From the NCBI GenBank assembly GCA_964388275.1, contig CAYLZD010000013.1, positions 1 through 64,000 on the forward strand: a stretch of 64,000 nt of DNA, in the 5' to 3' direction. The notes below the pieces were generated by a model. The model had not been told where the DNA came from and did no database searches. It saw nothing but the letters and a program-made list of their open reading frames with translations. Positions within the stretch are counted from its first letter, which is position 1. Every line of letters begins with the position of its first letter. Positions 9,208 through 17,477 of this stretch are shown here, one piece after another. This stretch comes from JARYLZ01 sp964388275. Lineage in GTDB: Bacteria; Bacteroidota; Ignavibacteria; SZUA-365. A program made the position numbers and the translations under genes.

Positions 9208-9465
9208 TTATTCCAATGGCCGGATCGAAATTCGCTGACGGTCCCGTCCCGCGCGTTCAAAGGACACGGCCCCGTCGATGAGCGCGAACAGAGTGTCGTC
9301 GTTTCCCTTCCCGACGTTCAGTCCGGGATGAAACTTCGTGCCGCGCTGGCGGACGATTATGCTGCCCGCCGTAACTATCTGCCCGCCGAACGCCTTGACC
9401 CCAAGATATTGAGGATTGCTATCGCGCCCGTTTCTTGAACTTCCCAGACCTTTCTTGTGCGCCAT
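9208..9465 (-). CDS. rpmA: 50S ribosomal protein bL27
   Basis: The 85-residue product is full length for bL27. It starts MAHKKGLGSSRNGRDSNPQYLGVK and contains GGQIVTAGSIIVRQRGTKFHPG, the family core that contacts tRNA at the peptidyl-transferase centre. No cleavable N-terminal extension is present. GGAGAG lies six bases upstream of the ATG. It is 18 bases downstream of rplU on the same strand, the usual rplU-rpmA pair. The obg gene that often follows is absent here. Confidence 0.97.
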   Translation of the reverse strand: MAHKKGLGSSRNGRDSNPQYLGVKAFGGQIVTAGSIIVRQRGTKFHPGLNVGKGNDDTLFALIDGAVSFERAGRDRQRISIRPLE

Positions 9466-9483
9466 TATATCTCTCCGTTCAAA

Positions 9484-9795
9484 TTATTTCGGTATGCTCT
9501 CGATCTCGATCTGCGTCAAACGCTGCCGGTGCCCGGTCAGCTTGCGGTAGCCCTTGCGGCGCTTTTTCTTGAATACGAGCACCTTTTCATCCTTGATGTG
9601 GGCCAGGACGCGCGCGGTCACTTTTGCGTTTTCCAGCGTCGGCGAGCCGATTTTGACGGTGTCGTCCTTCGACGTCATGAGCACATCCGGGAATTCCACC
9701 GTCGCGCCGATTTCCTGCGGCAACAGAGGCACGTACAGCTTCTGCGCTTCCGTGACTCTGAACTGCTGGCCTGCGATGTTGACTATTGCGTACAT
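9484..9795 (-). CDS. rplU: 50S ribosomal protein bL21
   Basis: This 103-residue protein starts MYAIVNIAGQQFRVTE and has the conserved VLVFKKKRRKGYRKLTGHRQ block near its C-terminus that binds 23S rRNA, followed by LTQIEIESI. Its length is normal for bL21. It is the first gene of the rplU-rpmA transcription unit. The 206-base region upstream (9796-10001) should hold its promoter. Confidence 0.97.
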   Translation of the reverse strand: MYAIVNIAGQQFRVTEAQKLYVPLLPQEIGATVEFPDVLMTSKDDTVKIGSPTLENAKVTARVLAHIKDEKVLVFKKKRRKGYRKLTGHRQRLTQIEIESIPK

Positions 9796-9897
9796 GTATT
9801 TTCCGGTTTCCTGTGTTTCTTACTTCTCCAGAACAGCAAATATAGGCAATCGACGGCTTTTTGTCAACAGCGGCGCCGGATGAGTTGGACGAGAGTC

Positions 9898-9925
9898 GTT
9901 AGACGTTGAACGTTGACGTTGAACG
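9898..9925. repeat. Short tandem repeat based on acgttga
   Basis: The intergenic space between rplU and glyA contains acgttga-acgttg-acgttga-acg, a 7/6-base unit repeated about three and a half times. It is one of several short, near-heptameric tandem repeats in the window. Confidence 0.55.
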
Positions 9926-10001
9926 AGAATTTCTGTTCATCCCATCCCGGGCGGGTTACATGGTTATTTAAAAACCCTTGGCGTCATGGCGGATTAGAAA
10001 T

Positions 10002-11300
10002 TTATTCCAGAATATCGGTGTACAACGGGAAGGCGGAGCAGTATTCCTTCACTTCGCCGCGTATCCGGTCCAGGACGCTCTCGTCGGAGATGTTGGAGAC
10101 CACGGAGTCGATTTGTCTTGCGATAAACTCCATGTCCTTTTCCCTGAAGCCGCGCGTGGTGACCGCCGCGGTGCCGACGCGTATGCCGCTGGTGACGAAC
10201 GGCGAGCGGTCGTCGAACGGCACCATGTTCTTGTTGAGAGTGATGCCGGCGCGCTCCATCGCGTTTTCCGTCTCCTTTCCCGTGACGCCCTTGTTGTGCA
10301 GGTCGATCAGCATCAGATGATTGTCCGTGCCGCCGGATATGAGCTGGAAACCCTTCGCGACGAGGAGCTCGGCCAGCCGCGCTGCGTTGGCCCGCACCTG
10401 GCGGCTGTAAGCGGCGAAAGAGGGCTGCAGGGCTTCGCCGAAAGCTACCGCCTTTGCGGCAATGATGTGCATCAGCGGACCGCCCTGTATGCCGGGCATG
10501 ACCGTGCTGTCGAGTATCTCCGACATCATTTTCGTGCGGCCGGATTTCGGCATGACTATGCCGAAGGGATTTTCCCAATCTTCCTTCATCATGAGGAGGC
10601 CGCCGCGCGGTCCGCGCAGAGTCTTGTGAGTGGTTGAAGTGACCACATGGCAATGCGGAAGGGGATCATTAAGCAGCTTCGCGGCTATGAGTCCCGCTGG
10701 GTGCGCGATGTCGGCCCAGAGATAAGCGCCCGCCTTGTCGGCGATTTCGCGGAAGGCCTTGTAGTCGATGTTCCTCGAGTACGAGCTGGCGCCGACTATT
10801 ATCATTTTCGGCTTTTCCCTCAGCGCGATTTCCTCCACTTCGTTGTGATCGATCATGCCGGTTTCGCGGTTTACCCCGTATGAGACCATACGGTAAAGCC
10901 GGCCGCTGAAATTCACAGGCGAGCCGTGCGTGAGATGTCCCCCGTGCGCGAGATCCATGCCCAGTACCGTATCGCCCGGGTTGACGAATGCGAAGTAAAT
11001 CGCCTGGTTCGCGGTGGCGCCCGAGTGGGGCTGCACGTTGGCGTAACCTGCGCCGAAAAGTTCCTCAAGACGATCTCGGGCCAGATCCTCGGCCTGGTCG
11101 ACGAATTCGCAACCGCCGTAATAGCGCTTTCCGGGATAACCTTCGGCGTATTTGTTGGTCAATACGCTGCCGGCAGCTTCGAGCACCGAGGGACTCGCGT
11201 AATTCTCCGATGCGATGAGTTGAAGTTTTGTGACCTGGCGCTCGATTTCACTGTGAATGATCTGATGGACACTGGGATCGGATTTCTCGAGATATGACAT
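10002..11300 (-). CDS. glyA: Serine hydroxymethyltransferase
   Basis: This 432-residue PLP enzyme interconverts serine and glycine with transfer of a one-carbon unit to tetrahydrofolate. Visible family blocks are QLIASENYASPSVLEAAGS, the NKYAEGYPGKRYYGG block, the DLAHGGHLTHG block, and VVTSTTHKTLRGPRGG, in which Lys226 binds PLP. The ATG at 11300 gives MSYLEKSDPSVHQII; the open frame extends 14 codons further, but that stretch is not family sequence. It is monocistronic here. The sequence upstream (11301-11528) separates it from the divergent hypF. Confidence 0.97.
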   Translation of the reverse strand: MSYLEKSDPSVHQIIHSEIERQVTKLQLIASENYASPSVLEAAGSVLTNKYAEGYPGKRYYGGCEFVDQAEDLARDRLEELFGAGYANVQPHSGATANQAIYFAFVNPGDTVLGMDLAHGGHLTHGSPVNFSGRLYRMVSYGVNRETGMIDHNEVEEIALREKPKMIIVGASSYSRNIDYKAFREIADKAGAYLWADIAHPAGLIAAKLLNDPLPHCHVVTSTTHKTLRGPRGGLLMMKEDWENPFGIVMPKSGRTKMMSEILDSTVMPGIQGGPLMHIIAAKAVAFGEALQPSFAAYSRQVRANAARLAELLVAKGFQLISGGTDNHLMLIDLHNKGVTGKETENAMERAGITLNKNMVPFDDRSPFVTSGIRVGTAAVTTRGFREKDMEFIARQIDSVVSNISDESVLDRIRGEVKEYCSAFPLYTDILE

Positions 11301-11356
11301 GTGAACTGTGCTTTTGTGATGGATGTGCGGAAAAATTATCATAAATCTACAAAATA

Positions 11357-11396
11357 AATGATGAATGATGAATGATGAGATAAATGGTGAATGGTG
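11357..11396. repeat. Heptameric tandem repeat (aatgatg x3, aatggtg x2)
   Basis: In the glyA-hypF intergenic region the unit aatgatg occurs three times in tandem (11357-11377). After five bases (agata) the variant aatggtg occurs twice (11383-11396). It is a non-coding simple tandem array. Confidence 0.75.
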
Positions 11397-11528
11397 CCGG
11401 GGGCTGTATTACGGCTTCGAGGTATCGCGGAAGGTCTTGCGACTTATCCGCCACGCAGCCATATTGGTCATTCATGGGCAACACGATGTCTCTTCACAAT
11501 GCGCGTCGATGAATCTCCCCTCGGAAAC

Positions 11529-13784
11529 ATGGACAACGGCATAGCCCGCCTGCGCATCGTCGTGCGAGGGGCCGTGCAGGGCGTGGGTTTCCGGCCTTTC
11601 GTTTACCGGCTCGCCTTGCGGATGGAGCTCCGCGGCTGGGTGCTCAATTCGTCGCAAGGCGTCTTCATCGAAGCGGAAGGCCTCGGCGGTACTCTGGAAC
11701 TTTTCCGGTCCAGGCTGAAATCGGAGGCGCCTCCGCGGGCATTCATACAATCGATGGAAAGCGCATGGCTGGATGCGGCTGGATACGAGGGCTTCGAGAT
11801 ACGCCCCAGCGACCCTGAGGGCGAGACCAGCGCTCTGGTACTGCCGGACATCGCTCCGTGTCCTGATTGCCTGCGCGAGCTTTTCGACCCTGCGGACCGG
11901 CGCTATCTTTACCCTTTCATAAACTGCACCAACTGCGGTCCGCGGTACTCGATCATCGAGGGTTTGCCGTACGACAGGCCGAACACCTCCATGAAGATCT
12001 TCGAAATGTGTCCTGAATGCCGGGCGGAATACGAGGATCCCCTGAACCGGCGTTTCCACGCCCAACCCAACGCCTGCGCGGCGTGCGGACCGCGCCTGTC
12101 TCTCCTGGAACCCTCTGGATCGCGCGCCGCTCTCGGGGAAGAGGCCTTGCGCGGTGCTGCCGCAGCCCTGAAAACCGGCTCGATAATCGCCCTGAAAGGC
12201 GTGGGCGGCTTTCAACTGCTTGCCGACGCCGGCGACGAAGCCGCGGTTCTGCGCCTGCGCCTGCGAAAGCGCCGGGAGGAGAAACCATTCGCTCTGATGT
12301 TTCCGAATCTCGAATCGGTGGAGCCGGCGTGTGAAGTATCGGAAGAAGAGCGCGACCTGCTCACGTCGGCGGAAGCGCCGATAGTGCTGCTGCGCAGGAA
12401 GAAGGAGAGCGGTCGCGTGTCTGACTCCGTCGCGCCCGGCAATCCCTGTCTCGGAGTAATGCTTCCCTCATCGCCTCTTCACCATGTGCTGCTGGCCGAA
12501 ACCGCCCGGCCTCTCATCGCCACAAGCGGCAATCTGTCGGATGAGCCGATATGCATCGACAACGACGAGGCGCTGAGCCGTCTGGCCGGCGTGGCGGACC
12601 TGTTCCTCCTGCACGACCGCCCTATTGTGCGGCATGTGGATGATTCCATAGCGCGCGTGATCGCGGACCGCGGCATGCTGCTGCGCCGCGCGCGCGGATA
12701 TGCGCCGCTGCCGATAGACCTGCGCGGCGGCGCCCGTTCGATCATCGCCTTCGGCGCGCACTTGAAAAACACCGTGACCGCGGCTGCCCGCGGATCGGCC
12801 TTCATCAGCCAGCACATCGGCGATCTGGAGTCTGATGAAGCCCGCGCGGCTTTCATCCGCACGGCAGGCGACATGACGCGCCTTTTCGGCATAAGCCCGG
12901 ATGCCGCCGTCTGCGATATGCATCCCGATTACCTGTCCACGCGCGAAGCCGACTCCTCGAGTCTGCCGCTGATCCGGGTGCAGCATCATCATGCGCACGC
13001 GGCCGCCTGCATGGCCGACAATGGTCTGAGCGGGGATGTCCTGGCCGTCGTCTGGGACGGGACGGGTTACGGACCCGACGGCACGGTATGGGGAGGCGAA
13101 TTTCTCATCGCATCCGAAGCCGCCTACAGCCGCTACACCTCTTTACGGACCTTTCCCCTGCCGGGCGGGGACCGGGCCGCGCGGGAGCCGAGGAGGGCGG
13201 CGCTCGGACTGCTCTTCGAATTGTTCGGCGACGACGCCTTCGGCCTCGGCGACCTGCCCCCGCTCCGCGCATTTTCGGATGGCGCTCTCCGTATTCTCCG
13301 CCGGGCGCTGGAGAAGAAGATCAATTCCCCCCGGACCAGCAGCGCCGGCAGATTGTTCGATGCGGCCGCGTCTCTTTGCGGCATCAGGCAGATCTGCTCT
13401 TACGAGGGGCAGGCGGCGATGGAGATGGAATGGAAGGGGGAAGGGGGTAAGGGGGAAGGGACAAGGGGGAAGGTGGATTGGGGTCCGATGATGATTGAGC
13501 TCATCGAGGATTGTCGCGCGGGAGTGGATGCGGGAGTGATTTCGGCCCGCTTTCACCGTATGCTCGCGGAGATGATAGTCGGCGTGGCGAAAGCCGCCGG
13601 CCTGGAGAGAGTGCTTCTGAGCGGGGGATGTTTCCAGAACCGCACGCTGACGGAGCTCGCCGTCGGGATGCTCTCCCGCGAGGGTTTCCGGCCGTACAGG
13701 CATCAGAGGGTGCCGCCCAATGACGGCTGCATATCTCTCGGACAGGCGGTGGTCGCGTCGGCTATTTTCGCCGGGAAGAAGTAA
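11529..13784 (+). CDS. hypF: Carbamoyltransferase HypF, NiFe-hydrogenase maturation
   Basis: HypF uses carbamoyl phosphate and ATP to carbamoylate the C-terminal Cys of HypE, the source of the CN ligands of NiFe hydrogenases. Domains in order: acylphosphatase (residues ~5-92, GAVQGVGFRPFVYRL with catalytic Arg22), two Cys4 zinc fingers (~107-180, CPDC/CTNC and CPEC/CAAC), a YrdC-like domain (~200-390, ALKGVGGFQLLADA), and a Kae1/carbamoyltransferase domain with VQHHHAHAAA. It is 751 residues, close to the usual ~750. I chose the ATG at 11529 because it abuts the acylphosphatase domain; ATG 11499 is possible. A Gly/Lys/Glu-rich stretch near residue 635-650, encoded by a G-rich tandem repeat, looks like an insertion after the conserved YEGQAAMEMEW. 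First gene of hypFCDE. Confidence 0.95.
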   Translation: MDNGIARLRIVVRGAVQGVGFRPFVYRLALRMELRGWVLNSSQGVFIEAEGLGGTLELFRSRLKSEAPPRAFIQSMESAWLDAAGYEGFEIRPSDPEGETSALVLPDIAPCPDCLRELFDPADRRYLYPFINCTNCGPRYSIIEGLPYDRPNTSMKIFEMCPECRAEYEDPLNRRFHAQPNACAACGPRLSLLEPSGSRAALGEEALRGAAAALKTGSIIALKGVGGFQLLADAGDEAAVLRLRLRKRREEKPFALMFPNLESVEPACEVSEEERDLLTSAEAPIVLLRRKKESGRVSDSVAPGNPCLGVMLPSSPLHHVLLAETARPLIATSGNLSDEPICIDNDEALSRLAGVADLFLLHDRPIVRHVDDSIARVIADRGMLLRRARGYAPLPIDLRGGARSIIAFGAHLKNTVTAAARGSAFISQHIGDLESDEARAAFIRTAGDMTRLFGISPDAAVCDMHPDYLSTREADSSSLPLIRVQHHHAHAAACMADNGLSGDVLAVVWDGTGYGPDGTVWGGEFLIASEAAYSRYTSLRTFPLPGGDRAAREPRRAALGLLFELFGDDAFGLGDLPPLRAFSDGALRILRRALEKKINSPRTSSAGRLFDAAASLCGIRQICSYEGQAAMEMEWKGEGGKGEGTRGKVDWGPMMIELIEDCRAGVDAGVISARFHRMLAEMIVGVAKAAGLERVLLSGGCFQNRTLTELAVGMLSREGFRPYRHQRVPPNDGCISLGQAVVASAIFAGKK
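13434..13474 (+). repeat. G-rich near-heptameric tandem repeat inside hypF
   Basis: The unit aaggggg, with small variations, repeats about six times (41 bases) within the hypF reading frame and encodes a Lys-Gly-Glu-Gly-rich segment. It keeps the frame open. Confidence 0.75.
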
Positions 13785-13819
13785 TTTGCGGCAGCGAGGA
13801 AGCGGAGAGAGGAAAAACA

Positions 13820-14086
13820 ATGTGTCTGGCCATACCAGGAAAAATAATTGACATAATCGTTTCGGACGATTCATCCATGGCCTCGGTGGATTTTGCCGGC
13901 ATAAGGAAGCAGGTATGCATGGATTGGCTGCCTGAAGCCAAACCCGGCGACTACGTTATGGTGCACGTCGGTTTCGCCCTCAGCGTGGTGGACGAAGCCG
14001 AGGCGCTCGGCACTCTGTCGATGCTGCGCGAGATGGGAGAAATTTCCGATCCCCCGCCGGCCGATACGGCGGAAGACGCGCAATGA
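13820..14086 (+). CDS. hypC: Hydrogenase maturation chaperone HypC
   Basis: The product is 88 residues, normal length. It begins MCLAIPGKIIDI; Cys2 after Met removal is the residue that binds HypD and the hydrogenase large-subunit precursor. VCMDWLPEAKPGDYVMVHVGFALSVVD matches the OB-fold family. HypC with HypD carries the Fe(CN)2CO unit. It is 35 bases downstream of hypF, and its stop overlaps the start of hypD by four bases (ATGA), so the two are translationally coupled. Confidence 0.96.
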   Translation: MCLAIPGKIIDIIVSDDSSMASVDFAGIRKQVCMDWLPEAKPGDYVMVHVGFALSVVDEAEALGTLSMLREMGEISDPPPADTAEDAQ

Positions 14087-15174
14087 AGTATGTGGACGAA
14101 TTCCGCAATCCGGAGGCTGCCCGGGCGGCCGCGGAGGGAATCCGCGCCTCGGCGACCCGTCCCTGGACCCTCATGGAAATATGCGGCGGTCAGACGCATA
14201 CCATCGTGCGCTACGGCATCGAGGAACTGCTTCCGGGCGGGCTGTCGCTTCTTCATGGACCCGGGTGTCCGGTCTGCGTGACGCCTCTCGAGACCATTGA
14301 CAGGGCCATCGCGATAGCCGGGCGTCCGGAGGTGATATTCGTGTCGTTCGGCGACATGCTGCGGGTTCCCGGCTCCGAGGCCGACCTGCTGTCGGTCAAG
14401 GCGCGCGGCGCCGACGTGCGGATCGCCTACTCTCCTCTCGATGCCCTGCGGCTGGCGCGCAATAATCCGGACAGACAGGTGGTATTTTTTGCGGTCGGTT
14501 TCGAGACCACGGCGCCGGCCAATGCCGCTACGGTCAAGCGGGCCGCTGAACAGGGCATCGGCAATTTCTCCATCATCGGCTCACACGTGCTGGTTCCGCC
14601 CGCCGTCGAGGCGATCCTCTCTTCGCCTGGCAACCGGGTGCAGGCCTTTCTCGCCGCGGGCCATGTATGCGCCGTGATGGGGACGGGCGAGTATGCGGCG
14701 CTTTCGGAAAAATACGGCGTGCCCATGGTTATCACCGGCTTCGAACCGGCGGACGTGCTGATGGGCATTCTCGCCGCTGTCCGGATGCTCGAGCGGGGCG
14801 ACCGGGGCGTGGAGAACCGCTATGCCCGGACCGTGCGAGCGGAAGGGAATCCACTGGCCCGCGGGGTGATGCGGGAGGTCTTCGAAGTCTGTGACAGGAC
14901 ATGGCGGGGAATCGGGGAAATACCGTCGAGCGGCCTCCGCCTGCGGGCTGAATATGCGGCCTTCGACGCGGAACGGCGCTTCGACGTGGCGTCGATCCAA
15001 GCGGTCGAATCCCCGCTTTGCATAGCCGGAAACGTGCTTCGCGGCCTGAATAAACCGGCCGACTGCGAGGCCTTCGGCAAGGAATGCAGTCCGGAGCGGC
15101 CTCTCGGCGCGCCGATGGTGTCCTCGGAAGGGGTCTGCGCGGCGTATTACCGTTACAGAAGAACCGGCGGATAG
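14083..15174 (+). CDS. hypD: Hydrogenase maturation protein HypD
   Basis: This 363-residue iron-sulfur scaffold assembles the Fe(CN)2CO centre. Family cysteine motifs are all visible: MEICGGQTHTIVRYG (~35), HGPGCPVCVTP (~60-70), and in the C-terminal third CIAGNVLRG, CEAFGKECSPERPLGAPMV and EGVCAAYYRY, consistent with the 4Fe-4S cluster and redox cysteines. It starts with a four-base overlap with hypC. A 50-base gap separates it from hypE. Confidence 0.97.
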   Translation: MKYVDEFRNPEAARAAAEGIRASATRPWTLMEICGGQTHTIVRYGIEELLPGGLSLLHGPGCPVCVTPLETIDRAIAIAGRPEVIFVSFGDMLRVPGSEADLLSVKARGADVRIAYSPLDALRLARNNPDRQVVFFAVGFETTAPANAATVKRAAEQGIGNFSIIGSHVLVPPAVEAILSSPGNRVQAFLAAGHVCAVMGTGEYAALSEKYGVPMVITGFEPADVLMGILAAVRMLERGDRGVENRYARTVRAEGNPLARGVMREVFEVCDRTWRGIGEIPSSGLRLRAEYAAFDAERRFDVASIQAVESPLCIAGNVLRGLNKPADCEAFGKECSPERPLGAPMVSSEGVCAAYYRYRRTGG

Positions 15175-15224
15175 TTCCGGAGTTTCGGACAGTCACATAA
15201 AAAAGGTCACGTAATAAACGGCAT

Positions 15225-16283
15225 ATGAACGGCGAACAGTCAGAATTCACACTTTCCTGTCCGATTCCTATCACCGAGTATCCGCGTGTGCTGCTGGCTC
15301 ACGGCGGTGGGGGGCGCCTGTCACAACAACTGATCGGGCGGATTTTCGCCTCTCAATTCCACAATCCCGAACTGGCCCGCATGCACGACGGAGCTATGCT
15401 CGATTGCGGGCCGGGCCGGCTCGCGTTCAGCACGGACAGCTATGTTGTGAGTCCGCTGTTCTTTCCCGGCGGGGACATCGGCGAGCTGGCGGTGAATGGG
15501 ACTGTGAACGACCTCGCCATGTGCGGCGCGCAGCCGCGCTGGCTCTCGGCAGCCTTTATAATCGAGGAAGGACTGCCGATGGAGGATCTCTGGCGCGTGG
15601 CCGTCTCCATGAGCCGCGCGGCCGCTGAGGCTGGCGTGATAATAGTGACCGGCGACACGAAGGTGGTCGAGCGTGGAAAAGGCGACGGTCTGTTCATCAA
15701 TACTTCGGGCATCGGCGTGATACCGCCCGGCGTGGACATCGGCCCGGAAAAAGCGCGGCCGGGCGACGCGGTGATTTTGAGCGGTCCGATAGCGGAGCAC
15801 GGGATCGCGATAATGTCCGTCCGAGAGGGTCTGGAATTCGAAACTGTGCTAGCCAGCGACACGGCGCCCCTGTGCCGCATGGTCGCCGCGTCGCTGGAGC
15901 TTTCTCCCGGCATGCACGTGCTGCGCGATCCCACCCGAGGCGGTGTCGCGAGCGCTTTGAATGAAATCGCCGGATCCGCCGGTGCCGGCATTGAAATCGA
16001 TGAAGCGCTGATACCGCTCCGCGACGATGTGCGCGGCGCCTGCGAACTGCTCGGTTTCGATCCCCTCTATGTAGCCAATGAGGGAAAACTGATCGCCATT
16101 CTTCCGGCGGGCGACGCCGGCCGCGTGGTGGGGGCCATGCGGGCTTTCCCTGAAGGCAGGGAGGCTCGCGTCATCGGCGCCGTTACGGCCGAACACCCCG
16201 GTACGGTGCTCATGCGCACTCTCATCGGGGGCCGCCGTGTGGTGGACATGCTTTCCGGAGAGCAGCTGCCGAGGATTTGCTGA
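15225..16283 (+). CDS. hypE: Hydrogenase maturation protein HypE
   Basis: This 352-residue member of the PurM/ThiL ATP-binding superfamily dehydrates the HypF-made thiocarbamate to thiocyanate on its own C-terminal Cys. The sequence ends EQLPRIC, so the essential terminal Cys352 is intact. AHGGGGRLSQQLI (~28) and the ATP-binding STDSYVVSPLFFPGGDIGELAVNGTVND region (~75-100) match the family; VTGDTKVVERGKGDGLFIN is also conserved. It is the last gene of hypFCDE. There is no hypA, hypB or hydrogenase gene within the window. Confidence 0.97.
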   Translation: MNGEQSEFTLSCPIPITEYPRVLLAHGGGGRLSQQLIGRIFASQFHNPELARMHDGAMLDCGPGRLAFSTDSYVVSPLFFPGGDIGELAVNGTVNDLAMCGAQPRWLSAAFIIEEGLPMEDLWRVAVSMSRAAAEAGVIIVTGDTKVVERGKGDGLFINTSGIGVIPPGVDIGPEKARPGDAVILSGPIAEHGIAIMSVREGLEFETVLASDTAPLCRMVAASLELSPGMHVLRDPTRGGVASALNEIAGSAGAGIEIDEALIPLRDDVRGACELLGFDPLYVANEGKLIAILPAGDAGRVVGAMRAFPEGREARVIGAVTAEHPGTVLMRTLIGGRRVVDMLSGEQLPRIC

Positions 16284-16370
16284 ACGGAGATGCGACTCGG
16301 GGGCGGTATTCAGCAGAGGTCAGGCGAGGGCGGATCGATCGATGTATGATTGCTTAGATGCGGTTTTCGT

Positions 16371-17198
16371 TCATTGCCGGCTTCGAAGAACCGCTCTCCT
16401 GAACTCCTGTATGACGGCGCCAAAGTCGGCGCCGTATATTTCCTTGAATACGCCGTCATGCCCGCTGTCGCGGGTGAGCTGTTTTATGTAGTGTAAAAAC
16501 TTCGCCTTTCCGTATTCCGTGATCAGATAATCCACGATGCACGCAAACTCTGAATACATGAATGTCACCCTGTATTCAACATCGAGTTCTATCCGGTCTT
16601 CATCACCGGTTTTGAAGTACTCGGGCGGCATGAAATTGCCGTTTCTGATGTAATCATAGGTCTCCCCTTTCGATGGATACCAGGACGTGCCCATCTGCTT
16701 CGAACTGTAAACCGCAGTCCCTTCCAGCAGCCATTCGGGATATCGATAAGCTCCGATCAGGCCTGCATGTTGAAACAGAAGGGAATGGGATAATTCGTGC
16801 TCAAGGTAAATCCCGAGCGATATTTCGTTTTTCTCCGCCTCCTTCAGGGCGTGCGGGGAGATCACCATGTCGCCGTTGTAGTAGACGCAAAACCTCGCTT
16901 TGGATATCGAGCGCCTGCGATAGTTATCGGCATCCTTGAAAATGAAAATCCGCGGCTTCCTTGCGAATCGCATTTCATGGAACCTCTCCACTATCGGAAT
17001 CAGGGAATCGATGACGTTCAAAGCTTCGTAACCGTTTCCGCCTTGCGTGTAGACCACGGCATTCCCGAGTTCGTGTTTTTCGAAACCGAGGATGATCGGG
17101 GAGAAGGGAAACAACTTGCCTAATAAAAAGCTGTAAACCACAATCACGGCAAATGCGAAAGCGACCGCTCCGATCGAATATCCGAGGATTTTCTTCAT
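16371..17198 (-). CDS. Membrane-anchored gluzincin (peptidase MA-like) metalloprotease
   Basis: This is a 275-residue protein with an N-terminal signal anchor (MKKILGYSIGAVAFAFAVIVVYSFLLG) and an extracytoplasmic domain. It has a zinc-binding HELSH (HExxH) followed about 20 residues later by PEWLLEGTAVY, whose Glu is the third ligand in gluzincins of the peptidase MA-like group. I chose the ATG at 17198 because it begins the membrane segment; the longer frame adds 22 non-hydrophobic residues. It likely cleaves a periplasmic or surface protein; the substrate is unknown. It is convergent with hypE and separated from the symporter subunit gene by 131 bases. Confidence 0.75.
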   Translation of the reverse strand: MKKILGYSIGAVAFAFAVIVVYSFLLGKLFPFSPIILGFEKHELGNAVVYTQGGNGYEALNVIDSLIPIVERFHEMRFARKPRIFIFKDADNYRRRSISKARFCVYYNGDMVISPHALKEAEKNEISLGIYLEHELSHSLLFQHAGLIGAYRYPEWLLEGTAVYSSKQMGTSWYPSKGETYDYIRNGNFMPPEYFKTGDEDRIELDVEYRVTFMYSEFACIVDYLITEYGKAKFLHYIKQLTRDSGHDGVFKEIYGADFGAVIQEFRRAVLRSRQ

Positions 17199-17312
17199 GT
17201 CCGCGCTGTACCCGGGTCCGGTGTATGCTTCCGCTTGCAGCCGGTTTCGCAACGGCCGATACACCCTTAAGTCAAGCAGGAGCGTTCGGGCTCAAAGCAC
17301 ATCGCGCACCCT

Positions 17313-17347
17313 CCTTCACTCCCCACTCCTTACTCCTCACTCCCCAC
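17313..17347. repeat. Heptameric tandem repeat (TCCNNAC type), five units
   Basis: Five consecutive 7-base units (ccttcac, tccccac, tccttac, tcctcac, tccccac) run across the 3' end of the small symporter subunit gene and supply its stop codon. Confidence 0.75.
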
Positions 17348-17467
17348 TTCCTCCCCTCCGCCCGTATCCGGCTTGCGCAGAACACGCCGGAAGCTGAACA
17401 CCGTTATCGCCGCTACCCCGCCCCAGGCGAGCGCCAGAAAGAGCCATCCCTGCCAAGTCATTTCCAT
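17330..17467 (-). CDS. Small subunit of NSS-type amino acid symporter (MetS-like), 45 residues
   Basis: I translated this short frame directly from the minus strand. The product begins MEMTWQGWLFLALAWG and continues GVAAITVFSFRRVLRK, a single membrane segment with a positive cytoplasmic tail, then TGGGEEVGSEE. This is the pattern of the small subunits (MetS family) encoded directly after NSS methionine/alanine importers such as MetP. AGGAGG lies four bases before the first ATG and overlaps the symporter stop codon (17476-17478), so expression is coupled. The second Met (17461) is an alternative start. The last residues are encoded by a heptameric repeat, so the C-terminus may vary between strains. 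Confidence 0.8.
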   Translation of the reverse strand: MEMTWQGWLFLALAWGGVAAITVFSFRRVLRKPDTGGGEEVGSEE

Positions 17468-17471
17468 ATCG

Positions 17472-17477
17472 CCTCCT
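17472..17477 (-). promoter_or_regulatory. Strong Shine-Dalgarno site of the small symporter subunit gene
   Basis: AGGAGG on the minus strand overlaps the TAG stop of the upstream symporter gene and sits four bases before the ATG at 17467. It decides that this tiny frame is translated. Confidence 0.75.
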
